64,000 nucleotides of DNA from Arthrobacter sp. FB24 (GCF_000196235.1 NC_008541.1:3968001-4032000), one strand, 5' to 3'; shown: positions 52,652-60,953, numbered from the stretch's first letter. Numbers and translations: made by a program. The notes: generated by a model from the letters alone, not told the origin.

Positions 52652-52927
52652 ATGGTCCGGCTGTTGACAGGAAGTCCAGTGGATCCGACCACCGTTGCCG
52701 GGTACGCGCTCATTTACATGGCAGCAATAGCGGGCATAGTTGTCCTTTTGTTGCCGATCCTCGTCCTGTTTCTCCTGCTACTGCTGGTGACGGGAGCCGT
52801 TGGAATCGTTCTCCTCGTACTGAAGACCCTCACGGTCGGACTCATCAGGGGCATCACCACGCTTTTCACAAGTTCGCGCAGCCACCGCCAGCCCAGGAGC
52901 CCCAGCGATGAACTGGTGCCGCATTAG
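52652..52927 (+). CDS. Small membrane protein
   Basis: A 91-residue protein with two long hydrophobic segments (about residues 17-47 and 45-62, nearly continuous), then a basic C-terminal tail (SSRSHRQPRSP). No family is recognised. Either ATG 52652 or GTG 52679 (with AGGAAG before it) may be the start. It could be a small stress membrane protein. Confidence 0.55.
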   Translation: MVRLLTGSPVDPTTVAGYALIYMAAIAGIVVLLLPILVLFLLLLLVTGAVGIVLLVLKTLTVGLIRGITTLFTSSRSHRQPRSPSDELVPH

Positions 52928-52945
52928 CCTCTCACCGGTGATGAG

Positions 52946-52977
52946 CGACGGCGGGGCATCCCGCCGTCGACCGTTTG
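52946..52977. terminator. Hairpin terminator (family copy 9)
   Basis: 10-bp stem CGACGGCGGG, loop GCAT, complement, then ACCGTTTGC. It lies between the membrane protein gene and the mannitol-dehydrogenase remnant. Confidence 0.75.
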
Positions 52978-52984
52978 CGGTGAC

Positions 52985-53157
52985 CTATGAACGGGACCGC
53001 AGGGATTCCAGCGTTCCCCGGGCACCGACGCTGTGGAGGTCCTAGAGGGCCTCAAGGTAAGCCGCAACAAAGACCGGGCTGTCCACCAGGTCGCCGAAGA
53101 CTTCGCGGTTGGAGATGAAGGCGAGCGGTTCCTCGCGCTGATGCGCGGCGGCTGCCA
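52985..53157 (-). pseudogene. C-terminal remnant of a mannitol/fructuronate-type dehydrogenase
   Basis: Only the last 57 or so codons remain. The reading EEPLAFISNREVFGDLVDSP then FVAAYLEAL, a stop, and DLHSVGARGTLESLRSRS match the C-terminus of long-chain mannitol dehydrogenases. The stop at 53042-53044 is TAG where GAG is expected, so a nonsense mutation adds to the loss of the 5' part. The break at about 53157 abuts an AraC remnant on the other strand. Confidence 0.65.
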
Positions 53158-53669
53158 TCAACGGGATCGAGTTCCTGGGCCGCTCAGCCGTGAAGGCGGC
53201 CGCGTCCATTGAGGCGATGGGCGCCTCCACCGGGCTGGAACGGCTTCATCATCTGTTTGAACTGTTCGCGGTACTTGCCTATGCACCCGCTGAAGAACGC
53301 CGGTATCTCGCCGATGAGTGGTTCCGGCCGCAGCTGGACGGCCAGGCCGCGGCCGTGGTGGACATCATCCTGGAGTACGTATTCACCAACCATGCCGGAA
53401 ACGTCAAGATGTCCGAGGCCGCGGCCCTGGTGGGAATGCCGGAGCCTACCTTCTCGAAGTATTTCAAGCGCGCCACCGGCCAGAACTTCAGCGCCCTGGT
53501 CCGCAAGCTCCGGCTGGCGCACGCGCGGCGGCTGCTGGAGCGCAGCGACAAAGCGATTTCCGAGATCTGCTACGAAGTCGGCTTCTCCAACCTGTCCAAC
53601 TTCAACCGGCATTTCCTTAACGACGCCGGCGAAACCCCCCGGAACTACCGGCAACGGGTACAAAGCTGA
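53157..53669 (+). pseudogene. 5'-truncated AraC-family regulator
   Basis: Homology to AraC regulators starts at about 53157 (INGIEFLGRS), before any start codon, right after an in-frame TGA at 53139. The usual cupin sensor domain is missing. The C-terminal double HTH is intact: MSEAAALVGMPEPTFSKYF and ISEICYEVGFSNLSNFNRHF, ending TPRNYRQRVQS. A 159-codon product from GTG 53190 could still be made and might bind DNA. It reads as a remnant of a sugar-alcohol regulator. Confidence 0.7.
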
Positions 53670-53685
53670 CCGCCTTTCGCCCCTC

Positions 53686-53733
53686 CGCAAGCGCACGACG
53701 GCGGGACTTCCCGCCGTCGTCCGCTTGCGTTTG
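53686..53733 (+). terminator. Hairpin terminator (family copy 10)
   Basis: 20-bp arms starting CGCAAGCG with one mismatch, loop ACTT, ending CGCTTGCGTTT. One of the longest copies. Confidence 0.85.
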
Positions 53734-53840
53734 GTGCCGCAGCAGAAGGCCTTTTATGTTCCCGCCGGAGTGGCTAAGATGTGTTTTCTTCAGACGGTAC
53801 ACAGACGCCGTCTTCGCCTGCTCCAAGGAGAGACCGGCAC

Positions 53841-54140
53841 ATGGCAACCGACTATGACGCGCCCCGGGTGACCACAGAGGACGAGGCAAATGACGCGGCC
53901 GACGTTCTCAAACCCGAGCGCTCGGCCACGCAAACGTCCCAGATCGACGTGGACGAGTCCGATCTGGCCGACTCCTTCGAGCTCCCGGGAGCCGACCTGT
54001 CGCATGAGGAACTCCTGGTTCAGATCATCCCCGTCCAGAAGGACGAGTTCACCTGCATGTCGTGCTTCCTGGTCCACCACCGCAGCCAGCTGGCCCGCGA
54101 GAAGGACGGCATGAAGTACTGCAAGGATTGCGAAGGCTAG
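53841..54140 (+). CDS. DUF4193 zinc-ribbon protein
   Basis: A 99-residue actinobacterial protein of the DUF4193 family. An acidic N-terminal half (IDVDESDLADSFELPGADL) precedes a C-terminal zinc ribbon with two CxxC pairs: FTCMSCFLVHHRSQLA and MKYCKDCEG. The function is unknown; it is widely conserved in the phylum. AAGGAG lies about 9 bp before the ATG. Confidence 0.92.
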   Translation: MATDYDAPRVTTEDEANDAADVLKPERSATQTSQIDVDESDLADSFELPGADLSHEELLVQIIPVQKDEFTCMSCFLVHHRSQLAREKDGMKYCKDCEG

Positions 54141-54200
54141 GTCACGCCTGCTGCCGCACGGTCGCTGGACGATCGCGTCCCGCTATACTCGGCTGCAGTC

Positions 54201-54584
54201 ATGAGCAGCCTTCCGTCAGCCCCCGCCACAGTCCGCATTGATGCCTGGCTGTGGGCCATTCGCGCCTACAAGACCCGTTCTGCAGCCACTGCCGCCTGCC
54301 GGGCCGGGCACGTCCGGCTCAACGGAAACCCTGCCAAGGCCTCGCAGTCGCTGGTTCCGGGCGACACCGTCCGGGTCCGCCAGCCGGGTTACGAACGGAT
54401 TCTTGAGGTCCGGCGGCTGATCGCCAAGCGCGTGGGCGCCGAGGCGGCCGCACACTGCTTCACCGACCACACGCCGCCCAGGCCGGTGGCGCCCGCACTC
54501 GGTCTTCCGCAACGCGACCGCGGAACCGGGCGGCCTACCAAGAAGGACCGCCGGGAAATGGAACGCCTGCGCGGGCCGGCCTAG
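54201..54584 (+). CDS. S4-domain RNA-binding protein (Hsp15-like)
   Basis: A 127-residue protein with an N-terminal S4 domain: RIDAWLWAIRAYKTRSAATA, CRAGHVRLNGNPAKAS, VPGDTVRVR. This matches HslR/Hsp15, a ribosome-associated heat-shock protein binding 50S subunits with stalled nascent chains. The C-terminal basic tail (GRPTKKDRREMERLR) is also like Hsp15. TATACT lies 11 bp before the ATG, so the leader is very short. The ligase gene begins 8 bp after its stop. Confidence 0.9.
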   Translation: MSSLPSAPATVRIDAWLWAIRAYKTRSAATAACRAGHVRLNGNPAKASQSLVPGDTVRVRQPGYERILEVRRLIAKRVGAEAAAHCFTDHTPPRPVAPALGLPQRDRGTGRPTKKDRREMERLRGPA

Positions 54585-54592
54585 GACTGATC

Positions 54593-56344
54593 GTGAAGAA
54601 GAACAGCAATGCCCAGCAGCCCGGGCACCTCTGGAGCGACCGCCCGTGGACCAGTTCCTACGGGCCGGGCGTGCCGGCCGACCTGGTGCTGCCCCAGGGC
54701 TCACTGGTGGACCTCATGGACAGCTCCATACGTCGCTACGGGTCGAAGACCGCCCTTGAGTTCTTCGGCGCCCGCACCAGCTACCGTGAGCTCGGCGCAC
54801 TGATCAGCAAGGCGGCCGCCGGTCTGAAGAAACTGGGTGTCAAGGCCGGCGACAGGGTTGCCCTGGTCATGCCGAACTGCCCGCAGCACATCGTCGCATT
54901 CCATGCCGTGCTGCGTCTCGGCGCGGTGGTGGTCGAACACAATCCGCTTTACACGGACCGGGAACTGCGCCACCAGTTCGAGGACCACGGAGCCGCTGTC
55001 GCAGTTGTCTGGGACAAGGCGGTGGAGCGGGTCCGGCAGTTGCCGGCCGACGTCGGGCTCCGGAGTATCGTCTCGGTGGAGCTCATCCCGGCCATGCCCC
55101 TGGTGCAACGGCTGGCGCTGCGGCTTCCGGTTCCCGCGGCCCGCAAGGCACGCGGGGCCCTCACCGTGGGAAAGGACCAGCCGAAGGGCCGGGCCGCTCC
55201 GGCTGCGCGGCCGGTTCTGCCCTGGCGGAAGCTCCTCGAATCCGGAGAGCTCAAGAAGAAGCATCCGCGCCCCGCGCCCCAGGACCTCGCCGTCCTCCAG
55301 TACACGTCCGGCACCACCGGCTTGCCTAAGGGCGCCATGCTCAGCCACGCCAACCTGCAGGCAAATGCGGCGCAGGGCCGCGCCTGGGTGCCGGGGCTCA
55401 AGGAGGGTCGGGAAACCGTCTACGCAGTGCTGCCAATGTTCCACGCTTACGGTCTGACGCTCTGCATGACCTTCGCCTTGAGCATCGGCGCGAAGCTGGT
55501 CCTGTTCCCAAAGTTTGATGTGGACCTCGTGTTAAGGGCGCTCAAGAGGTCCCCGGCGACCTTCCTGCCGGCCGTGCCGCCCATTTATGACCGGATCGCG
55601 GCCGCGGCGGCTGAACGCGGCATCGGGCTGGAAAGCATCCGATACTCCATTTCCGGTGCCATGAACCTTCCGACGTCGACGGTGGAGACCTGGGAGAAGG
55701 CGACAGGCGGCTACCTGATCGAGGGCTACGGGCTGACCGAGACGTCCCCGATAGCGATCGGCAACCCTTTCGGCCCCAGCCGCAAGCCGGGCACCGTCGG
55801 GGTGCCGTTCCCGCTGACCGACATCCGGGTGGTGGATCCCAGGAATGTTGCGCGGGACCGCGCCCCAGGCGAGGAGGGGGAACTCCTGATCCGTGGTCCG
55901 CAGGTGTTCTCCGGCTACTGGAACCGCCCGGAGGAGACCAAAGAGGCACTCCTCGACGGCGGCTGGTTCCGCACCGGCGACATCGTCTCCGTGGACGACG
56001 ACTACTTCGTCACGATCCGGGACCGGATCAAGGAGCTGATCATCACGGGCGGGTTCAACGTCTCACCCAGCGAGGTGGAGGACGTCCTTGCCACGTTCCC
56101 CGGTGTTTCGGAAGTCTCCGTGGTCGGGTTGCAACGCCCGAGTGGCGGCGAGGACGTGGTCGCCGCAGTAGTGCCCATCCCGGGCACCACCATTGATCCG
56201 GACGCGCTCCTGGCCTTTGCCCGGAAGCACCTGACCGCATACAAGGTGCCGCGCCGGGTGGTGGTGCTTGATTCCCTCCCGCGCTCGCTCATAGGCAAGG
56301 TCCTCCGTCGTGAGATCCGGGACACCCTCGTGGCCGGGCGGTGA
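54593..56344 (+). CDS. Long-chain fatty acid--CoA ligase (AMP-binding)
   Basis: A 583-residue adenylate-forming acyl-CoA synthetase that activates fatty acids with ATP and CoA. The ANL motifs are complete: A3 YTSGTTGLPKGAMLSH (about residue 240), A5 IEGYGLTETSP near residue 380, A7 FRTGDIVSVDDDYF, and A8/A10 ending in RSLIGKVLRREIRD with the catalytic Lys. It begins with GTG right after the S4 gene; a true operon link is probable by spacing, although the functions differ. Confidence 0.93.
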   Translation: MKKNSNAQQPGHLWSDRPWTSSYGPGVPADLVLPQGSLVDLMDSSIRRYGSKTALEFFGARTSYRELGALISKAAAGLKKLGVKAGDRVALVMPNCPQHIVAFHAVLRLGAVVVEHNPLYTDRELRHQFEDHGAAVAVVWDKAVERVRQLPADVGLRSIVSVELIPAMPLVQRLALRLPVPAARKARGALTVGKDQPKGRAAPAARPVLPWRKLLESGELKKKHPRPAPQDLAVLQYTSGTTGLPKGAMLSHANLQANAAQGRAWVPGLKEGRETVYAVLPMFHAYGLTLCMTFALSIGAKLVLFPKFDVDLVLRALKRSPATFLPAVPPIYDRIAAAAAERGIGLESIRYSISGAMNLPTSTVETWEKATGGYLIEGYGLTETSPIAIGNPFGPSRKPGTVGVPFPLTDIRVVDPRNVARDRAPGEEGELLIRGPQVFSGYWNRPEETKEALLDGGWFRTGDIVSVDDDYFVTIRDRIKELIITGGFNVSPSEVEDVLATFPGVSEVSVVGLQRPSGGEDVVAAVVPIPGTTIDPDALLAFARKHLTAYKVPRRVVVLDSLPRSLIGKVLRREIRDTLVAGR

Positions 56345-56719
56345 GCCTCGGCTCCTTCTGTCGCCGCCAGTTCCCGCGCCTAAGCCACGCGGGACGGTGC
56401 GGGCCACCTGAACCACTGGTATGACTCCCGGGAGCCATGCGCCCAACACGGCCAGCGCACTAATTCAGGTTGTTCTCCGCCGTTTCGGGCCCGCCCGTTT
56501 AATTCTACGGACCTTCCGCCGACGTCCGTTTGCGTTAAGCGTTGTCACGCAGGCAGCTAGTGAGTAATCTACGGCCATCCGGACTTTCCGCCGCATCAGG
56601 CGGCGCCCGGAACGGCGCTGTCGTCAGGGGCCACGCCCCATACCTATAAGGCGCCCAGCCACCGCATTGGCCCGCCGTGCCGAACCAGGACGCCACGCTT
56701 CCATTCAAGGGAGAACCTG
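56345..56719. other. Non-coding stretch with a decayed hairpin copy
   Basis: About 375 bp with no gene. At 56508-56536 lies CCGCCGACGTCCGTTTGCGTT, with the GTC-to-GAC change and a short left arm. It looks like a degenerate right arm of the dispersed hairpin family. The rest holds nothing I recognise. Confidence 0.45.
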
Positions 56720-57163
56720 ATGTTAGGCACCAGAAGCTGCCTTGCCGCCGCTCTTGCAGCCACCCTCGTGGCCATATAGCCACCCCCGCACAAGCAGCCC
56801 CCGCAACGCTCGTAAGCGCCGGGCCGGGAATCCTCGTCGCCGACGGCGCAGCGGGTGGATGTTCCCGTCACCTTCGTTTGCGACACCGATCCCGCATTGA
56901 TCATCGCAATACCCGTGGTCCAACTCACCCAAAGAGTCAGCGACGGGCGGATCGCCGGCGGCGGCGGAAATGATCAGCTCAGCTGCACCAAGCAGACCCA
57001 AACAGTCACCATACGAGTAATCCCGAACATGATGGCGTTCAACGAAGGTGCCGCCGCGGCTTCGGTCTACCTGCAAACGTGCAGCGCGCAATTCCAGTGT
57101 TCCGCCAAGATTGTCCACACCGTAATTACGCTCGCCAATCCGGCCGGCGACGGGCAGGACTGA
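56720..57163 (+). pseudogene. Frameshifted secreted protein
   Basis: AGGGAG lies before the ATG. The first 19 codons give a signal-peptide start (MLGTRSCLAAALAATLVAI), then TAG at 56777. In the next frame ATPAQAAPATLVSAGPG continues with a plausible AQA cleavage site, and after about 56852 a second shift returns to VDVPVTFVCDTDPALIIA through to the stop. The two indels compensate in frame. The C-terminal part has four Cys. Probably a decayed or mis-sequenced exported protein of about 145 residues. Confidence 0.65.
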
Positions 57164-57196
57164 CATTGGGCAGGACTCAGGAGAACAGCTAAGCCC

Positions 57197-58009
57197 CTAG
57201 CCGTCGAGGAACAGCATCAGGAACGGGGCGGTGGCGTGCATCGTCCGCAGGTCCCCGACGCTGGCGGCCTGCTCGCCAAGGTAGTCGCCGTGGCCGCCGG
57301 GGACGACCAGCAGGCGGGCCCCCGGGATGAGCGTGGCCATCCGGTCGGCGTACGCGGCGGTGACGATGTCCCGGTCGCCGCACACCACCAGTGTGGGCGC
57401 CGTGACGGTGCCCAGTTCGTCGTCGGACCAACCGGGGAAGTCAAGGATGCGCCGGCGATCCAGCTCGAAGAGCCGCTCCAGGTGGCCGGGTTCCGGGTTC
57501 AGGAGGCGGTCGGCGTCCTTATAGGCGTCGGGCATGTCCGCCAGCGTGGCCGTTGCCATGCCGTTCCAGAACTCCTCCGGCACGGCGTCGCGGCTCACAA
57601 AGGTGGAAGCCACGATGAGGCGCCGGACAGCGGCGGGGCGTGCGAGTGCCAGCGCGATCGCGGTGTGCCCGCCGGCGCTGAATCCCAGCACATCAACGGT
57701 TTCGACGTTGAGGTCGCCCAGGACGGCGAGAATGTCGCCGGCGGAGTTCTCGGCGGTGAGCGGGCGGCTGGTGGGCTGGGTGCGGCCGTGGCCCTCCTCC
57801 TCCACGGCGATCACCTGGCGGTGTTCGGCCAGCAGCGGGATGAGTTCACTGAAGTTCGTGCCGATGGTGGAGCCGCCGCCCGGGATGAGGAGCAGCGGCG
57901 GCCGGCCCGCGAACGCCTCCCCGTGGACCTCGTAATACATGCGGAGGCCGTTGTTGTCCGCGTAGCCGTGGCAGAAGGTTGGATCTGTCCGGTTTCTGCT
58001 GTACGTCAT
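57197..58009 (-). CDS. Alpha/beta-fold hydrolase
   Basis: A 270-residue hydrolase. The oxyanion region LLLIPGGGSTIG lies near residue 40, the nucleophile elbow VDVLGFSAGGHTAI near residue 111 (Ser), the acid in VVCGDRDIV near residue 213, and the catalytic His in VVPGGHGDYLG near residue 240. The substrate is unknown. It is divergent from the VOC gene, with 37 bp between starts, so they may share a control region. Confidence 0.9.
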   Translation of the reverse strand: MTYSRNRTDPTFCHGYADNNGLRMYYEVHGEAFAGRPPLLLIPGGGSTIGTNFSELIPLLAEHRQVIAVEEEGHGRTQPTSRPLTAENSAGDILAVLGDLNVETVDVLGFSAGGHTAIALALARPAAVRRLIVASTFVSRDAVPEEFWNGMATATLADMPDAYKDADRLLNPEPGHLERLFELDRRRILDFPGWSDDELGTVTAPTLVVCGDRDIVTAAYADRMATLIPGARLLVVPGGHGDYLGEQAASVGDLRTMHATAPFLMLFLDG

Positions 58010-58046
58010 CGAGTATTCCCATCTGATTTTCGGAGAGGAGCCAGAA

Positions 58047-58457
58047 ATGCCCAACGATCTTACGGACATGGTCAGCGTCCGCTACATGGTTGACGACGTC
58101 GAGGCGGCCGTCGACTTCTACACAAAACACCTCGGATTCACCCTCAGGATGAGCGCGGCGCCGGCGTTCGCCGACGTCGGGCGCGGCCGGCTGCGTCTCC
58201 TGCTGAGCGGGCCGGCCAGCTCGGCAGGGCGGCCGATGCCGGATGGCGCGGTGCCGTTACCGGGAGGATGGAACCGCATCCATCTCATCGTGGACGATAT
58301 TGCGGCAGAGGTCGACCGGTTGCGCGCAGCCGGGCTCACCTTCCGGAACGACATCGTCAGCGGCCCGGGCGGCCAGCAGATCCTGCTCGTGGACCCGGCC
58401 GGAAACGTCGTCGAGTTGTTCCAGCCCGCGGGCGAACAGCCCCGGCCTAGGTCATAG
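58047..58457 (+). CDS. VOC family protein (glyoxalase/dioxygenase superfamily)
   Basis: A 136-residue vicinal-oxygen-chelate fold protein: SVRYMVDDVEAAVDFYTKHL, then IHLIVDDIAAEVDRLRAAG and QILLVDPAGNVVELFQ. The usual metal ligands (His/Glu) are partly seen, as HLIVDD and the late Glu of VVELFQ. The function is unknown. GGAGAGGAG precedes the ATG. Its last 11 bp overlap the convergent GPP34 gene. Confidence 0.88.
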   Translation: MPNDLTDMVSVRYMVDDVEAAVDFYTKHLGFTLRMSAAPAFADVGRGRLRLLLSGPASSAGRPMPDGAVPLPGGWNRIHLIVDDIAAEVDRLRAAGLTFRNDIVSGPGGQQILLVDPAGNVVELFQPAGEQPRPRS

Positions 58458-59184
58458 CCTCTGCCTCCGCCATCCGGATCATTCGCAGTTCGTCCGCCAC
58501 CGCACGGGCAGGCCAGTAGTCCTTCGCCAGCTTTCGAGGAAAGTCCCGATCAGCTTCCGGGAACATTTTGTCGAGCAGCCCGGCCGCCTCAAGCAGGGCG
58601 ATCAGGGCTGTGGTCCTGGCGTCTGCCGGTTTGGCATCGGCCGGCGTCGCAGTTGCCTGCGGCGCTACCGGCGCCGCAGTTGCCGGCGGCGAGGCCGGCG
58701 TCGCAGCCGCCGGCTTGAGTCCGAGTGCGTCATGGATCTTCTTCAAAAGCGCGGCCTCCGGACCGTGGTCCTTCTCCGGATACCGCACGGACTTGAACAG
58801 GCCCAGATGCTTCTCGCCGACCCGGTCCACAATGCCTTTCGAAGCCATCCCCTCATAGGCGCGCTGCACTTCTGCCCGCCCCTCCAGCATGGAGACCCAC
58901 CGTTTGGGAGTATGAGGCCGCGATTTGTGACGGATGAGCTCCAGCTGGTGCTGGAAGTCCGATTGCGGGACGGTCCCGGTAGCCCTCACGTGCTTCCCGT
59001 CCAGCCGGACCGCGCCGAGTAGTTCCAGCTCGGCCAATATTGCCCCTGCCACAGTGGTCCGGAGTATGTAGGCCGGCACTTCGGGGGCGCCGTCGGTGTC
59101 GTTCGTAGCCAGGAGGAGGAATGCCTGGGGAAGGCTCAGCTCCGGGGCCCTGGGTTCCTCCGCCTGAGGTGTTTGTGCATCCAT
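58447..59184 (-). CDS. GPP34 (GOLPH3-like) family protein
   Basis: A 245-residue protein of the GPP34 family, related to eukaryotic Golgi phosphoprotein 3. Family features are LSLPQAFLLLATND near residue 16, AYILRTTVAGAILAELELLGAV and GIVDRVGEKHLGLFKSVRYPE. A long Ala/Pro/Thr-rich linker (about residues 158-190) is inserted before the C-terminal helices. Bacterial members are common in actinobacteria, without a settled function. It is divergent from the small-peptide operon. Confidence 0.87.
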   Translation of the reverse strand: MDAQTPQAEEPRAPELSLPQAFLLLATNDTDGAPEVPAYILRTTVAGAILAELELLGAVRLDGKHVRATGTVPQSDFQHQLELIRHKSRPHTPKRWVSMLEGRAEVQRAYEGMASKGIVDRVGEKHLGLFKSVRYPEKDHGPEAALLKKIHDALGLKPAAATPASPPATAAPVAPQATATPADAKPADARTTALIALLEAAGLLDKMFPEADRDFPRKLAKDYWPARAVADELRMIRMAEAEAMT

Positions 59185-59271
59185 ACGATCATGGTGGCGC
59201 AGTTACGCGACTACCACAATGAGTCTCGGCAAAGCCGCCGCGCGCTGCCACCGGCCCTTGCGCGTTCAATA

Positions 59272-59288
59272 GCAAGTATGCTTAGTAT
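59272..59288 (+). promoter_or_regulatory. Upstream element of the small-peptide operon (shared with CsbD)
   Basis: GCAAGTATGCTTAGTAT, sharing the ATGCTTA-TAT core with the sequence upstream of csbD (52235-52250). Present 27-43 bp before the 36-residue ORF. Confidence 0.45.
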
Positions 59289-59314
59289 CCATCACGACGA
59301 AGGGAACCACCGCC

Positions 59315-59425
59315 ATGAAGAAACTGCTCATCGCTTTCCTCCCCACCATCATCAGCCGCGTCATGCGCGCCCGGCGGGCGAAACAGAACCCTGCCGCCAA
59401 CCCCCGCAACCGGAACCGGCTCTAA
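59315..59425 (+). CDS. Small basic peptide, 36 residues
   Basis: An ATG-to-TAA frame with AAGGGA about 8 bp upstream. The peptide starts MKKLLIAFLPTIISRVM, an amphipathic/hydrophobic helix, then a strongly basic tail (ARRAKQNPAANPRNRNR). It could be a membrane-associated peptide. It precedes the haem-oxygenase-like gene by 48 bp and likely shares its transcript. Toxin-like or regulatory roles cannot be excluded. Confidence 0.5.
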   Translation: MKKLLIAFLPTIISRVMRARRAKQNPAANPRNRNRL

Positions 59426-59473
59426 CCCCGTCCGCAGCAGCGCCCGCCTGGCACGAGAATCCCTAGGAGAACC

Positions 59474-60529
59474 ATGAACATCCCCGACCCGCGGGGGCCG
59501 GTCAGCGCCGCCCTGCTAGCACTCCTCGCCGGCCAGCCCGACGCGGACGCAGCAGCCCTTACCGGCCTGCAGGTACTCGTCTCCGCTCAGCTGGCCGAGA
59601 CCGGGGACGTCATCGAGGACGAGGACCTCCAGTTGGCGCTTTTCTGTCTCTACGAGCTGCACTATGGCGGACTGGACGGCGTGGATGACGGCTGGGAGTG
59701 GACTCCGGGCCTGATCGCCGTCCGGCGGCTGCTGGAGCAGCCGTTCGAGGAGGCGTTGCGGACGGCGGCGCGGACCGAGGCCCCCGCGGCTCCCCCGGTC
59801 ACCACGGGAGTCCCTGCCAGTGACGCCGTGGCCACCGTCCTGTTCACCCTCGCGGCCGCGGACACCGGGCCCAGCCTTTCGAAGCACGTCGCGAAGAAGG
59901 CCAGCCCCGACCAGCTCCGGGAATTCCTCATCCACAAATCCCTCTATCAGCTCAAGGAAGCGGACCCGCACACGTGGGCAATCCCCCGCCTCTCCGGCCG
60001 CGCCAAAGCCGCCCTGGTGGAGATCCAGGCCGACGAATACGGCGGCGGCCGCGCGGACCGGATGCACAGCGCCCTCTTCGCCAGGACCATGCGCGCCCTC
60101 GATCTCGATGACCGGTACGGCGCCTACGTCGATGCAGTGCCCGCGATTGCCCTTGCTTCGGTAAACATGATGTCCCTCTTCGGATTGAACCGCCGCCTCC
60201 GCGGTGCCATCTCCGGGCACCTGGCGATCTACGAGATGACGTCCTCCCGGCCCAACCAGCTCTATGGCAACGGTTTCCGCCGCCATAATTTCGACGCGGC
60301 AGCAACCGCCTACTTCGATGAACACGTGGAGGCCGACGCCGTCCACGAGCAGATCGCAGGACGGGATCTCGCGGGAGGTCTGGTGGAGGCAGAACCGGAC
60401 CTGCTCCCCGACGTGCTGTTCGGGGCGACGGCGGCCATTGCCTTAGACACCAGGCTCACCCTCCGCATCCTCGAGGCCTGGGAGAACGGGCGCACCTCAC
60501 TCCGCACCGGCCTCCCCGCTGCCGCATGA
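59474..60529 (+). CDS. Iron-containing redox enzyme family protein (haem-oxygenase-like fold)
   Basis: A 351-residue protein of the haem-oxygenase-like diiron oxidase/oxygenase (HDO) type. Candidate iron ligands are in LALFCLYELHYGG, EIQADEYGGG (Glu/Asp), EHVEADAVHEQIAG (Glu, His, Glu) and LYQLKEADPHTWAIPRL. HDO enzymes do N-oxygenation, C-C cleavage and similar chemistry; the substrate is unknown. GGAG precedes the ATG. Its stop overlaps the CDGSH start (ATGA), so the redox pair is translationally coupled. Confidence 0.87.
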   Translation: MNIPDPRGPVSAALLALLAGQPDADAAALTGLQVLVSAQLAETGDVIEDEDLQLALFCLYELHYGGLDGVDDGWEWTPGLIAVRRLLEQPFEEALRTAARTEAPAAPPVTTGVPASDAVATVLFTLAAADTGPSLSKHVAKKASPDQLREFLIHKSLYQLKEADPHTWAIPRLSGRAKAALVEIQADEYGGGRADRMHSALFARTMRALDLDDRYGAYVDAVPAIALASVNMMSLFGLNRRLRGAISGHLAIYEMTSSRPNQLYGNGFRRHNFDAAATAYFDEHVEADAVHEQIAGRDLAGGLVEAEPDLLPDVLFGATAAIALDTRLTLRILEAWENGRTSLRTGLPAAA

Positions 60530-60780
60530 CCACGCACCAGGAAGGGCACATGAACCAGGAGCCCGCTGAAGGTTCGATCGTCGTCTGCCCGGACGGGCCC
60601 TTGCTGGTCCGTGGTGACTTCGAGATTGTCACGCCTTCCGGAGAGCCCGTGCCGAGGCAGCGCCGGACGGTGGCGCTCTGCCGGTGCGGGGCGTCAGCGA
60701 TCAAACCCTACTGCGACGGGACACACAAGCTGATCAAGTTCCGGACCGAACCTGCCGGGCCGGCAGACACCGGGCCCTAG
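60526..60780 (+). CDS. CDGSH iron-sulfur domain protein
   Basis: An 84-residue protein with the CDGSH 2Fe-2S motif C-x-C-x3-...-C-D-G-x-H: ALCRCGASAIKPYCDGTHK (residues 50-68), giving three Cys and one His as ligands. CDGSH proteins are redox-active small electron carriers. It is coupled to the diiron-type enzyme and may be its electron donor. An alternative start is ATG 60550. Confidence 0.92.
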   Translation: MTTHQEGHMNQEPAEGSIVVCPDGPLLVRGDFEIVTPSGEPVPRQRRTVALCRCGASAIKPYCDGTHKLIKFRTEPAGPADTGP

Positions 60781-60835
60781 GCGCCACTTCAGCGCGGACA
60801 TCGGCGCTGACTCCAACAGCTGACTCCAAAAGGTG

Positions 60836-60878
60836 AACGGACGACGGCGGGACCTCCCGCCGTCGTCCGTTGCTGTTT
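60836..60878 (+). terminator. Hairpin terminator (family copy 11)
   Basis: Perfect 16-bp stem AACGGACGACGGCGGG, loop ACCT, complement, then GCTGTTTG. Confidence 0.85.
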
Positions 60879-60953
60879 GCGCCGCGGCAGCCCAAAGGCC
60901 GCCGCAACGAGGATTTACAAGCCGGAAACCAAAAAGCCTGTTCGCAAACGAAA

